From the NCBI RefSeq assembly GCF_000445125.1, contig NZ_ATHL01000028.1, positions 62,001-126,000 on the forward strand: a stretch of 64,000 nucleotides of DNA, written 5' to 3'. A program made the position numbers and the translations under genes. Positions within the stretch are counted from its first letter, which is position 1. Every line of letters starts with the position of its first letter. The notes under the pieces were generated by a model. It ran no database searches. It was not told where the DNA came from and saw only the letters and a program-made list of their open reading frames with translations. Shown here one piece after another: positions 29,892 to 38,046 of the stretch. Source of the DNA: Novosphingobium lindaniclasticum LE124 (lineage in GTDB: Bacteria; Pseudomonadota; Alphaproteobacteria; Sphingomonadales; Sphingomonadaceae).

Positions 29892-29924
29892 CGGCAGACC
29901 TGGGTACTTGGTAGGTCTCTGCCG
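29892..29924. promoter_or_regulatory. Inverted repeat upstream of the GAF histidine kinase gene
   Basis: CGGCAGACCT at 29892-29901 is nearly complementary to AGGTCTCTGCCG at 29913-29924 (two-base insertion in the second arm). On the minus strand the centre reads CCTACCAAGTACC, which resembles a CATACC box with a 3-nt instead of a 4-nt spacer. It lies about 50 nt before the kinase start. It could be an operator or an attenuating hairpin. Confidence 0.35.
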
Positions 29925-29991
29925 GACGACCGGAGCGGATCCAATCAGACTTCAGTATATCGCCTCTGCCGCAGGGGGCTCGGCTTATCGA

Positions 29992-30363
29992 TCAGTCCAG
30001 CGGGCCCAGAACGCGTTCCAGGCTCGTCACGAGATCGTCGATGTTCCATGGTTTTTCCAGGAACGCCTCTACCCCCGCGGCTTGCGCACGGCCTTCGATC
30101 TTCTCGTTGGCGTAGGCGGTCACGAGGATCACCGGCAGTTGGATATCCAGGGAACGAAGCCTTTCCAGCAGAGCCAGCCCCGACATCTCGCCCATCTGAA
30201 CGTCGGAGATCAGGCAGTCGAACGAAAGCAGATCGGACTTCAGAAAATTTTCCGCGGATTCGAAGGTTTCTGGCACGACACCATAGGAGCGCAGAAGACT
30301 GGCCGCCGAAGATCTCACCAGAGGATCGTCATCGATGATGGCTACGCGCTTCCCGCCAGTCAT
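29992..30363 (-). CDS. Single-domain response regulator (receiver only)
   Basis: This 123-residue protein is a stand-alone receiver domain: acidic pair in VAIIDDDPLVRSS, phospho-acceptor D54 in LISDVQMGEMSG, Thr in PVILVTAYANE and Lys in EAFLEKPWNIDDL. There is no output domain. The ATG at 30363 gives a natural start, while an upstream TTG (30387) is less likely. It sits between the FixJ-type regulator and the GAF kinase on the same strand, so it may act as a phosphate sink or competing target for that kinase, or as an adaptor. Confidence 0.88.
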   Translation of the reverse strand: MTGGKRVAIIDDDPLVRSSAASLLRSYGVVPETFESAENFLKSDLLSFDCLISDVQMGEMSGLALLERLRSLDIQLPVILVTAYANEKIEGRAQAAGVEAFLEKPWNIDDLVTSLERVLGPLD

Positions 30364-30433
30364 TGTATTTCCGGGCCTTTCAATCAATGCAATCGTCGCG
30401 ACCTGTCATGCCCCGGCGCGCGAAACGGGAATG

Positions 30434-31084
30434 TCAGAGCGAGCGTTCCAGCATCTCGGCCATTCGGACGAGTTGGGCGACCGTTTTCGCCTCCATCTTC
30501 TTCATGACGCTCGCACGATGGAGTTTGACGGTGATTTCGCTGAGACCCAGTTCGTTGGCGGCCTGTTTGTTGAGCAGGCCGGATGACACGAGTTCCATGA
30601 CTTGGCGCTCCCGGGGGGTTAGCAAGTCGTACCGTGCACGCAGGCTGGATATCGTGGCGCGTTGTTCCCGGTTCACCCGATCCCGAGCAAGCGCGGCGTC
30701 GACAGCGTCGAGAAGGTCCTGATCGCGAAACGGCTTCTGCAGGAAATCGACTGCGCCGGCTTTCATGGCACGCACGCTCATGGGCACATCGGCATGGCCG
30801 GTGATGAAGATCAGCGGGCGCTCGTCGCCCTTGTCGCGCAGACGGGTCTGCAATTCGAGCCCGCTCAGGCGAGGAAGGCGCACATCCAGGATGATGCAGC
30901 CGATGTCATCGGTAACCTCCATGTCCAGCAGTTCCTGGGCGGAAGCATAGGTTGCCGTCCGAAGGCCCGTGGAGCGCAACAGGCTGTCGAGCGTTCGCCG
31001 CACGATCTCATCGTCGTCGACGATCAGGACGAGGGGCTGCCGCTCGAGAGAACCGTCTGGCTGAGGGGAGTTGGTTCCAATCAT
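30434..31084 (-). CDS. FixJ/NarL-type two-component response regulator
   Basis: This 216-residue regulator has an N-terminal receiver (VLIVDDDEIVRRTL, phospho-acceptor D67 in IILDVRLPRLSG, Thr in IFITGHADVPMSVRAMKAGAVDFLQKPF) and a C-terminal LuxR-type helix-turn-helix (LLTPRERQVMELVSSGLLNKQAANELGLSEITVKLHRASVMKKM shows the scaffold and recognition helix). It belongs to the FixJ/TodT/StyR branch. The ATG at 31084 is used because the longer frame starts without support. It heads the regulator - receiver - kinase set and is my favourite candidate to bind the CATACC boxes of this region. Confidence 0.92.
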   Translation of the reverse strand: MIGTNSPQPDGSLERQPLVLIVDDDEIVRRTLDSLLRSTGLRTATYASAQELLDMEVTDDIGCIILDVRLPRLSGLELQTRLRDKGDERPLIFITGHADVPMSVRAMKAGAVDFLQKPFRDQDLLDAVDAALARDRVNREQRATISSLRARYDLLTPRERQVMELVSSGLLNKQAANELGLSEITVKLHRASVMKKMEAKTVAQLVRMAEMLERSL

Positions 31085-31407
31085 CTTCCGTACCGGTGTG
31101 ATCGTCGGCCAATCTGCCGCCAGTTCGCAAGCAAGCTTGGAGGGCGGCATTCTGGCATGTGGGACGTTCGCGTCATGGGCCCGCCTGAGCCGCCCATCTG
31201 ATGGGCTCTGACCGAAATAGCGCCAGGGGTCAAACTCTTGCCGCGCGATAAGGAGTGCCGACGCTCAATCTTGCGGGAAACTCGTGCAATTCGGCGAGAT
31301 TATACAAGTCGCACAAGGGGCGATCCGTGCCGGTGGTACTGACGCCAGCCGGGTCAGGTTGTTGGCTGCCGGCAGCAAGGCCGCGAGGAAAAGCGCTGGT
31401 CCGTGGT
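31085..31407. other. Intergenic region between the FixJ-type regulator and the AraC gene
   Basis: These 323 bases lie upstream of the regulator gene and downstream of the AraC gene, both on the minus strand. I see no gene, no CATACC box and no clear terminator. It should hold the promoter of the regulator gene. Confidence 0.4.
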
Positions 31408-31977
31408 TCACTTCGAGGCCTGCCGCCACAGGAACGGGGTCGCGCCGAAATGCTGCCGGAACAGGCGAGTGAGATGGGCATGATCGGTAAAGCCGCAAGC
31501 ACAAGCGACCTGGCTGAGGTTCTCCTCGGTCGTCAGCATCAGGGTCTGCGCTCGCTCAAGTCGGCACCGAATGATGTGGCGATGGGGTGTCTCGCCGGTC
31601 GTCGCCTTGAACGCACGGCAGAAGTGGCTGGCACTTAGCCGGGTCAGCGCGGCCAGGTCGCGGATGAGAATGGAATCGGCGAGATGACGCTGGATGTGGT
31701 CCTTGGTTACCCGCAACTGCCAGGAGGCAAGGCCGCCGCGCGCGAACTGGCTCTTGGTTGAAACGCCGGCCGGATCACTGGACGTTTCTTCTTGAACGGC
31801 GGCTGTGGCCTCGTCCTGCGAGCCAAGCAGGGCCGAGATCTGCCGGATGTACTGCCGGGCCAGCACCGGATCCTTCTCGATCACACCTTCCGCCTGGTGG
31901 AGCAGCCGCTCGGCCAGGGGAAGGGCTGTAGTGAATGGGCTCGCATGCACGATCGGCCTAAGCTGTTGCATCTGCAT
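31408..31977 (-). CDS. Short AraC-family transcriptional regulator
   Basis: This 189-residue protein ends with a complete AraC/XylS DNA-binding domain of two helix-turn-helices: TKDHIQRHLADSILIRDLAALTRLSASHFCRAFKATTGETPHRHIIRCRLERAQ and LSQVACACGFTDHAHLTRLFRQHFGATPFLWRQ. The N-terminal about 80 residues lack a cupin sensor domain and contain helix-forming ERLLHQAEGVIEKDPVLARQYI. Several in-frame starts exist. I use the ATG at 31977 because the next upstream ATG (32082) abuts the palindrome at 32085-32098, which would then leave no room for a promoter. A CATACC box 107 nt upstream places it in the local regulon. Confidence 0.82.
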   Translation of the reverse strand: MQMQQLRPIVHASPFTTALPLAERLLHQAEGVIEKDPVLARQYIRQISALLGSQDEATAAVQEETSSDPAGVSTKSQFARGGLASWQLRVTKDHIQRHLADSILIRDLAALTRLSASHFCRAFKATTGETPHRHIIRCRLERAQTLMLTTEENLSQVACACGFTDHAHLTRLFRQHFGATPFLWRQASK

Positions 31978-32084
31978 CTTCGTCGTCCTGGTGCTGATGG
32001 GCGTTTCTCGAGGATCTACGGCCTCTCCAGGGTTGCATCTATCGCACGCTGGTTCAGCCAGAGCACCGTGGAGCATAGCCATCT

Positions 32085-32098
32085 CATACCAAGGTATG
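32085..32098 (-). promoter_or_regulatory. CATACC box 2: palindrome upstream of the AraC-family gene
   Basis: The plus strand reads CATACCAAGGTATG, again with perfect CATAC/GTATG arms around a 4-base spacer (CAAG). It is about 108 nt upstream of the preferred AraC start codon. It is one of four copies of this palindrome in the window. Confidence 0.65.
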
Positions 32099-32389
32099 GG
32101 GTGGCAGTCCGGCGGATCGGGATCGAGTCCCCTCAAAGCGCGGAACGGCCTACGCGTCCGAGGAGATCAGATAGCGACGTTCTGACGGACCTTCACCGGC
32201 CGGTGGCAGGAATGTCCGTCGACGGCCAGCGGTCAGCAACCGAGTTGTCAATGAGGATGCGCCTGACCCAGAACCGTAAAAGCCGGAGTCGACGATCGTC
32301 ATCGGCCCCGGCTTTCAAGAACGGCGGGCTTCCGCCGGACCTTAGCTCATGGTGGAGTTCGGTGCGGCGGAGCCTTCACGTGGCCGTGA
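32099..32389. other. Intergenic region between the AraC promoter and the hydrolase gene
   Basis: About 290 bases without a convincing gene. It contains the hairpin at 32279-32315, which I read as the terminator of the hydrolase gene. Nothing else is recognised. Confidence 0.4.
32279..32315 (-). terminator. Likely terminator of the alpha/beta hydrolase gene
   Basis: AAAGCCGG at 32279-32286 pairs with CCGGCTTT at 32308-32315. Read on the minus strand, the stem ends in a run of four T. It lies about 75 nt after the hydrolase stop codon. Confidence 0.5.
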
Positions 32390-33235
32390 TCAAGCGCCCT
32401 TCACAAAGGCGAGCAGATCGGCGTTGATCGTCTCGGCCTCTGTGGTCAGCATGCCGTGGGGGAAGCCGGGATAGATCTTCAGCTCGCTATTCTGGAGCAG
32501 CTTGGCCTGGAGCAGCGCGGCGTCCTTGTAGGGAACGATCTGGTCGTCATCCCCCTGAAGGACGAGGGTGGGGACGGTGATGGCCTTGAGATCGTCCGTC
32601 TGATCGGTCTCCGAGAAGGCCTTGATACCCTGCAGGTGTGCGAGTGCGCTGCCGTTCATGCCCTGACGCCACCAGTTGTCGATCACGCCTTGCGAGACTT
32701 TGGCGCCTTCGCGGTTGAAACCGTAGAACGGGCCGGCTGCAACGTCGCGGAAGAACTGCGCGCGGTTGGCGGCCAGTGCTTCGCGGAAGCCGTCGAAGAC
32801 CTCTAGCGGGGTGCCTTCGGGATTGCTGTCGGTCTTGACCATCAGTGGCGGGACGGCGCTGACGAGCACGGCCTTGGCGACGCGGCCCTGCGGCTGACCG
32901 AAGCGAGCGACGTAGCGCGCCACTTCGCCGCCGCCGGTCGAGTGGCCGATATGGACGGCGTTGCGCAAGTCGAGGTGTTCGGCGACCGCCGAAGCGTCGG
33001 CTGCGTAGTGGTCCATGTCATGGCCGACATCGATCTGCGACGAACGGCCGTGGCCGCGACGGTCATGCGCGACCACGCGGTAGCCGTGGGCCAGGAAGAG
33101 CAGCATCTGGGCATCCCAGTCGTCGGATGACAGCGGCCAGCCATGGTGGAACACGATCGGCTGAGCGCCCTTGGAACCCCAGTCCTTGTAGAAAATTTCG
33201 GCGCCGTCTGCAGTCTTCACAAAGCCGCTGGTCAT
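32390..33235 (-). CDS. Alpha/beta hydrolase of the non-heme chloroperoxidase/perhydrolase type
   Basis: This 281-residue protein has a full alpha/beta hydrolase fold: oxyanion-hole segment FHHGWPLSSDDWD near residue 30, nucleophile in HIGHSTGGGEVARYVAR with the serine near residue 99, acid in VLQGDDDQIVPY near residue 228 and catalytic His in YPGFPHGMLTTEAE near residue 257. The GHSTGGG elbow and the HHGWPLS segment are typical of cofactor-free haloperoxidases / perhydrolases, whose physiological role is often esterase or lactonase. It reads divergently from the TonB receptor and has no signal peptide. Confidence 0.9.
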   Translation of the reverse strand: MTSGFVKTADGAEIFYKDWGSKGAQPIVFHHGWPLSSDDWDAQMLLFLAHGYRVVAHDRRGHGRSSQIDVGHDMDHYAADASAVAEHLDLRNAVHIGHSTGGGEVARYVARFGQPQGRVAKAVLVSAVPPLMVKTDSNPEGTPLEVFDGFREALAANRAQFFRDVAAGPFYGFNREGAKVSQGVIDNWWRQGMNGSALAHLQGIKAFSETDQTDDLKAITVPTLVLQGDDDQIVPYKDAALLQAKLLQNSELKIYPGFPHGMLTTEAETINADLLAFVKGA

Positions 33236-33474
33236 GATCGAATCTCCATAAATGTGTCACGGTCGGATGAAGAGTGGCTGATTGCAGAAGGCAGAAAAGA
33301 GATCGTACCTGCCAGTCGGTTACCACTGCCGGGCCGGTTCACTGCAATCCGTTCGCTATCGACATCCGTTTACTGAAACCCGCTCTCGGAAAATGGAACG
33401 ATCCGAGCAGCGCGGGATTGAGAGATCGCAGAGAAGACGCGGCATAACTATCCGTTGATAGGCACTATGCCGAT

Positions 33475-33488
33475 CATACCAATGTATG
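33475..33488 (+). promoter_or_regulatory. CATACC box 3: palindrome upstream of the TonB-dependent receptor
   Basis: CATACCAATGTATG with perfect arms and a CAAT spacer, followed by AGCCAGGG, which is similar to the flank of box 1. It lies about 105 nt before the preferred receptor start codon and about 240 nt before the divergent hydrolase start. The remaining 358-nt intergenic region (33236-33593) shows no gene. Confidence 0.65.
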
Positions 33489-33593
33489 AGCCAGGGACGA
33501 TATAGATCATGGCAAGGGAGGGCTCAGGGTATTCCACGCATGACAGGGCGCGCTGCTCTATGCTGCAAGAGCGAAATGTGTGATGGGGCACAC

Positions 33594-36500
33594 ATGCGCG
33601 ATTTCGGTCCTCTGATGACGGCTGCCATTCTCATCACGCCTTTTGCGGCCACGTCGGCCGCGGCCGAACCTGCTGCACAGCGGCTGACCATGCGATCGAA
33701 GCCGCTAAAGTCGGCCCTGCTGGAAGTCGCCCGCCGCTACAAGGTCGAGATTCTTTTCTCGAACGACACTGTGCGTTCTTTCCGGGCGCTGGCGATTTCC
33801 GGAACGTTCACGGCGCAGGAAGCTCTCAGCGCACTGCTAACCGGCTCCGGCCTTGCCGTGCGAGGCTCTCGCGAAAGCGGCTTCATGATCGTTCGTGCGC
33901 CGCAAAGCGACATTCCGCCCGCGGCAGGGATGCCGGACATTCTGGTCGTCGGCCACAAGACCCAGAATGCGGACATCCGGCGGCGCTCGAACGACGTGCA
34001 GCCTTACCAAGTGCTGGCCCGGCGCGACATCCGCATGGCGCAAGCGGGGACGGTCGATGAACTTCTTGGCAAACGCGTGTCGCAAAACACCGCCGGTCTT
34101 TCCTCCGCCCAGAAGCCCCAAGGCTCCCAAGGGTCCGTTCGCTCGAACTTCAACTTGAGAGGCCTGGGCATGGACGAGACTCTGGTGTTGATCGACGGGC
34201 GGCCCATGCCTCGCGTGCCGGGGATGAAGTTCGCCCTTGCGCAAGCCGACGTGAACGCACTCTCGACCGGAGCTTTGGAACGTGCCGAAGTGCTCACCTC
34301 GACGGCTGGCGGGATCTATGGGCCTGGAGCCATGGGCGGCGTCATCAACTTGGTTCTTCGCCGGGATTATCGCGGCGCAGAGGTCACCGCCACCAGCGGA
34401 CTGACCTCGCGCGGCGACGGCGCCTACCGGCGATGGGACGCTCGGGCGGGCTTTACGCCGGACGGCGGCGCCACCGATGTGATGATCGCCTACAGCCGGA
34501 TCATGAGCGACGGGCTTTCGAATGGCGAACGGGACTATGCCGATCGCACCCGTGCGCGCAAATACGCCGGCGGTCTTCCGTCTCTCTATGTTGAGTTGCC
34601 GTTATCCAGCTCCGTCAATATCGCCAGCATCGGCGGTACGCCGTTGACGCTGAGGGCCGCTTACGGCGGACAGGCACTCGGCAGCAGCATCACCTATCTG
34701 GCCCCTCAGGACGGGCGATCGCCGGGCGACCTGGGAGCGGCATTGAGCAGCCGTGCGGGTGGGTTGGATACGGGGCTGCCATCAGGCGAGGGCGGAACCG
34801 GCAGTACCTTGGTGGCCGCGCAGCGATCGAGCATGCTCCTGGCCAACCTGCGTCATCGCTTCGGAAGCCGACTGGAGGCCTACCTGGACCTGATCAGGCT
34901 CAGCGACAAAGGGATCATCAACTACTCGCGATCGTCTTTGACGGGAACTCTGTCCGCAGACGATCCGCGCAATCCCTTCGAGCAGGACATCGGCTTCGTC
35001 ATGCCGGCTCCAGGGCTTGGAACGAAAGGAGGAACCGAGACGAGGACCACGCGGGTGAACGCCGGCCTGATCGTGTCGCTTGCCGACGAGTGGAAAGCGA
35101 ATCTGGATGTCAGCCTGGGGCAAGTCCGTCAGCTCTATGCCGTGGCGGGCCGGACGTATGGGCTTGATGCGTTATACGCTCTTTACGGAGTTCCGCTTGC
35201 GGGACGCCCGGCGCTGGATCCGTTTTCGAGCGCGGCAGACTTCAACGCCGCTCTTGCCGATTACCAGGTGCAGTCCAGCTTCCGGTTTGCGCAAGTCAAC
35301 CGCATGTCCGATGGTGCCCTGCGAATCGCTGGCCCGCTGGCCAGGCTTGGAGGGGGTCCGGTCACGGCGACCTTTCTGCTCGAGCAGCGCCTGGAGAAGG
35401 TCCGGCCAAGTCGCTACGATGCGCTCTCCGAGCCGTTCGGCATGCCATACGGCAGCGCCGTTCCGGGGTTCTCTGAAAGAATACGGTCGGCTTATGCGGA
35501 GTTGCACGCCCCGCTCATCGACCGGAGCAGCGCTATCGTTCCCTTTCGCGGGCTCGAACTGCAGCTTGCCGCCAGACGTGACGCGACTCGGGCGAGGCTG
35601 CAAAGCGGGTATCTTCGCAATGTAATCGGCGCGCCCGACGGGTTCGACAGTGCAGGCCGCGCCGCTATCACCTACACCGTCGGTGCCAAGGCCCTGCCGG
35701 TTCCATGGCTCTTAGTCCGCGCCAGCGTCGCGACAGGCGAACAAACTCCTCCTCTCAGCGAGCTTGGCCAAACCGGCGTGCTGATCTCTCCCATATTCGA
35801 TCCCAGACGGGGAAACAAAGTCACCACCACCCCTGTCGACCTATCGGTATACGGCAAGGGCAAGATCACGCCAGAACGCGCCAAGTCCTTTTCTGCCGGC
35901 CTCGTACTGACCCCGCTCGGCGCCGATGGCGCGGTCTTCAGCCTGGATTACACACACATCCATCGCACGCGGGAGGTCGATGGCCGCGTGATCGGCGATG
36001 CAAATTACTTCGTTTATAACGAAGCCGCTTTTCCCGGGCGGGTGACGCGCTTGCCGCTCTCGGTTGAGGATGCGGCTCTGGGCTATACCGGAGGTGTGAT
36101 CACGCAAATCGACACTTCCTACCTGAACACGGGTTGGACCAAGGTCGATGCCGTCGACGCTCACCTCTCGTTCCCGATCGGCACTGCAACATTCGGCGAT
36201 TTCGTCGTGCGCGGCAGCCTGACCTGGCAGCCGCGGTTTACGCGCTACATCGGTTTGGACGCACCTGCCGCAAGCTATGTGGATCATTCGGACGGGGTGT
36301 TGAAATGGCGCGGAAACGGCGGCATCGACTGGGTCAGCGGTCCGGCAAGCATCTCGCTCAGCGGCCAGTACTACGGTCCCTATCGCGTCACGAGTGCAAC
36401 AGGAAGCCCGTCCTACGCTGAAAGCGTCCTCGCGCAGCAAGGGCGGGTTTGGGTCTCTTCCCAGCTGACGTTCGATCTCGCGGCCGCTTATCGATGGGAG

Positions 36501-36668
36501 CTGCAGCGTAGCGGCGGCTTGCAGCCCCGTTCCATGGATTTGCGTTTCGGCATTTCCGACATCTTCGACCATCGGCCGGCCATCGATGTGGTGGGAGAGC
36601 CCGGTTACAGCATTTATGCAAATCCCTATCGCCGCCGCTTCGAACTAGCCCTCACGCTCGGGGTCTAG
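33594..36668 (+). CDS. TonB-dependent outer-membrane receptor with STN signalling domain
   Basis: This 1024-residue receptor has a signal peptide (MRDFGPLMTAAILITPFAAT then SAAAEPA) and an N-terminal STN (secretin/TonB short) domain at about 30-105 (RLTMRSKPLKSALLEVARRY, GTFTAQEALSALLTGSGLAV). A plug domain follows, with SNFNLRGLGMDETLVLIDGRPM and GIYGPGAMGGVINLVLRRDY near residues 185-265, and then a long beta-barrel ending RRRFELALTLGV. I choose the ATG at 33594 over 33486 (inside box 3) and 33576. An STN domain implies transmembrane signalling to a FecR/FecI-type pair, and such a pair lies 0.8-2.4 kb downstream. The ligand is unknown. The last two bases of the stop codon fall in a terminal inverted repeat of a small element. 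Confidence 0.88.
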   Translation: MRDFGPLMTAAILITPFAATSAAAEPAAQRLTMRSKPLKSALLEVARRYKVEILFSNDTVRSFRALAISGTFTAQEALSALLTGSGLAVRGSRESGFMIVRAPQSDIPPAAGMPDILVVGHKTQNADIRRRSNDVQPYQVLARRDIRMAQAGTVDELLGKRVSQNTAGLSSAQKPQGSQGSVRSNFNLRGLGMDETLVLIDGRPMPRVPGMKFALAQADVNALSTGALERAEVLTSTAGGIYGPGAMGGVINLVLRRDYRGAEVTATSGLTSRGDGAYRRWDARAGFTPDGGATDVMIAYSRIMSDGLSNGERDYADRTRARKYAGGLPSLYVELPLSSSVNIASIGGTPLTLRAAYGGQALGSSITYLAPQDGRSPGDLGAALSSRAGGLDTGLPSGEGGTGSTLVAAQRSSMLLANLRHRFGSRLEAYLDLIRLSDKGIINYSRSSLTGTLSADDPRNPFEQDIGFVMPAPGLGTKGGTETRTTRVNAGLIVSLADEWKANLDVSLGQVRQLYAVAGRTYGLDALYALYGVPLAGRPALDPFSSAADFNAALADYQVQSSFRFAQVNRMSDGALRIAGPLARLGGGPVTATFLLEQRLEKVRPSRYDALSEPFGMPYGSAVPGFSERIRSAYAELHAPLIDRSSAIVPFRGLELQLAARRDATRARLQSGYLRNVIGAPDGFDSAGRAAITYTVGAKALPVPWLLVRASVATGEQTPPLSELGQTGVLISPIFDPRRGNKVTTTPVDLSVYGKGKITPERAKSFSAGLVLTPLGADGAVFSLDYTHIHRTREVDGRVIGDANYFVYNEAAFPGRVTRLPLSVEDAALGYTGGVITQIDTSYLNTGWTKVDAVDAHLSFPIGTATFGDFVVRGSLTWQPRFTRYIGLDAPAASYVDHSDGVLKWRGNGGIDWVSGPASISLSGQYYGPYRVTSATGSPSYAESVLAQQGRVWVSSQLTFDLAAAYRWELQRSGGLQPRSMDLRFGISDIFDHRPAIDVVGEPGYSIYANPYRRRFELALTLGV

Positions 36669-36931
36669 GGCGTAAACTCATGAATGCACCATTGAGGCGT
36701 GCAAATGGCGAACGGCTTGGGCCGAAGCGGCCGCCGCGCGGGCCGGTTGCCCGTTCAAGGTTGCTTAGGTTCGAGATGGACGCGATTTGGGCATCCTTCG
36801 GATCAACGCAAAATGGTCCATCGCTTCGTCAGGAAACCTTCAAAAATACGGACGTATTCCGGCCGCTTCCGTCGTGGCGCTGAACCATCATGCCTCAAAC
36901 CTCGAGGGTGGCATTTATGAGTTTACGCCCT
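36667..36931. mobile_element. 265-bp MITE-like element or IS remnant with inverted termini
   Basis: Bases 36667-36687 and 36911-36931 form a terminal inverted repeat: AGGGCGTAAACTCAT followed by one mismatch and AATGC on both ends, with weaker similarity for about 10 more bases. No transposase frame is present inside. The left end includes the last two bases of the TonB receptor stop codon, and the right end supplies the final codons and stop of the minus-strand ORF at 36915. A GGTC near both outer ends could be a target duplication but is offset by one base. I do not recognise the family. Confidence 0.6.
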
Positions 36932-37238
36932 GGTCGCTTCGCAGTGCAGCTCTTTCGGACGGGTTGATGTTCTGCATCTCCGCTGCGCTCTTCGTCCGAT
37001 GGATAATCTGCAGGATCTCCTGGCCGCAGGCGTCGAGCATCCCGAGCAGCTTGCAGACTTCGTCAAGGTCCGGCGTGCCGCGCTCGATCCAGTGATGGCA
37101 TGCGCGGGCGATCGTGACCATGCCGATCACCGGTTCCCGCAGCCGGTCAAGCCCATCCGGTCCCGCGCCGCCGAAAGGGATTTCGTCTCCGTGCAGGTTC
37201 CTTTGGGGCTTCGCTGTGCGCCGGACACGTTCAACCAC
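36915..37238 (-). CDS. Hypothetical protein, C-terminus formed by the inserted element
   Basis: I do not recognise a family. From a GTG with an AGGTGG-type site (complement of about 37238) the frame codes for 107 residues. The middle (VIGMVTIARACHHWIERGTP then DLDEVCKLLGMLDACGQEIL) looks like genuine helical protein; the frame can extend upstream to 37373 with no good start. The last four codons and stop lie in the terminal repeat of the 265-bp element, so the gene may originally have been longer. It is divergent from the ECF sigma gene. Confidence 0.4.
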   Translation of the reverse strand: MVERVRRTAKPQRNLHGDEIPFGGAGPDGLDRLREPVIGMVTIARACHHWIERGTPDLDEVCKLLGMLDACGQEILQIIHRTKSAAEMQNINPSERAALRSDQGVNS

Positions 37239-37503
37239 CTTGGCCACCTTGCTTATGGAATTTGGACATCGTTGAGAAGAAACGCACCTCTTCCGAAAAT
37301 CCACATCCCGCACCCACGTTTTTTTGAGGCACACCAAGGTCTCCGCTGAAGCTGCCTCGAAGAAAGTCTGCAATCCTCGAAAAACTCGGGTGAGAAAGTG
37401 CGGATCCGGACAGCGCGTGCGTTCAACACATTACCGGTCCTGCAAGAACTTCCAACAGGCGTAAGAAACTATGTGTCAGGTGGGACTGGATTTTAGGATC
37501 GAG

Positions 37504-38046
37504 ATGACGCAGACGCCCGTCATGGCCGACGAAGAGATTCCGTCCAGAGAGGAAGGTCTGCGGGCGGCCCAGCTCGAGAACTTACGCTACACGCTCGAGC
37601 GTTTTTTCCAGAGGCGCGTCAAGGAACGCGAGGACATTCCAGACCTCATCCAGGACGTTTTCGTTCGCCTGCTCGGGCGCGGAGGCGAAGCGAATATCGA
37701 GCACCTGAACAGCTACGTCCTGCAGATCGCCGCCAGCGTTCTGGTCGATCGTAGCCGGCGGCGAAGCGTTCGGCATCATGACGATCACGTGCAATTCGAT
37801 CCTCAGCGCTCCGCAGAGGCGGATATCGGCCCCGATCGCATCGTCGCCGGACGCGAAGCGTTGAGAATGCTGATGTTTGCCGTCGAACAAATGCCGGAGC
37901 GAACGCGGAGCGTCTTCGTACTGCGGCGACTGGAGCAGATGTCCTACAAGGAGATCGCCAAGCGCCTCGGCCTTTCGGTCAGCGCGGTGGAGAAGCATAT
38001 GGTCCGCGCGGCGGAACGGCTGGCAAGCCTGGGAGACCTTCCATGA
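37504..38046 (+). CDS. FecI-type ECF RNA polymerase sigma factor
   Basis: This 180-residue extracytoplasmic-function sigma factor has region 2 (LRYTLERFFQRRVKEREDIPDLIQDVFVRLL, about 25-75) and region 4 with MPERTRSVFVLRRLEQMSYKEIAKRLGLSVSAVEKHMVRA (about 125-170). The ERFFQRRV and SVSAVEKHM features match FecI-like sigma factors, which are controlled by FecR-type anti-sigma regulators. The ATG at 37504 (AGGATCGAG upstream) is preferred; an upstream ATG at 37471 is possible. It overlaps the FecR gene by ATGA. It presumably receives the signal of the STN-type TonB receptor upstream. Confidence 0.88.
   Translation: MTQTPVMADEEIPSREEGLRAAQLENLRYTLERFFQRRVKEREDIPDLIQDVFVRLLGRGGEANIEHLNSYVLQIAASVLVDRSRRRSVRHHDDHVQFDPQRSAEADIGPDRIVAGREALRMLMFAVEQMPERTRSVFVLRRLEQMSYKEIAKRLGLSVSAVEKHMVRAAERLASLGDLP

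Noticed and set aside
33486-33593. Upstream in-frame starts of the TonB receptor
   Set aside because: The first ATG lies within the CATACC box and would place a basic, cysteine-containing segment before the signal peptide.
36680-36883. 67-residue plus-strand frame inside the 265-bp element
   Set aside because: It starts inside the terminal repeat and shows no transposase or other protein features.
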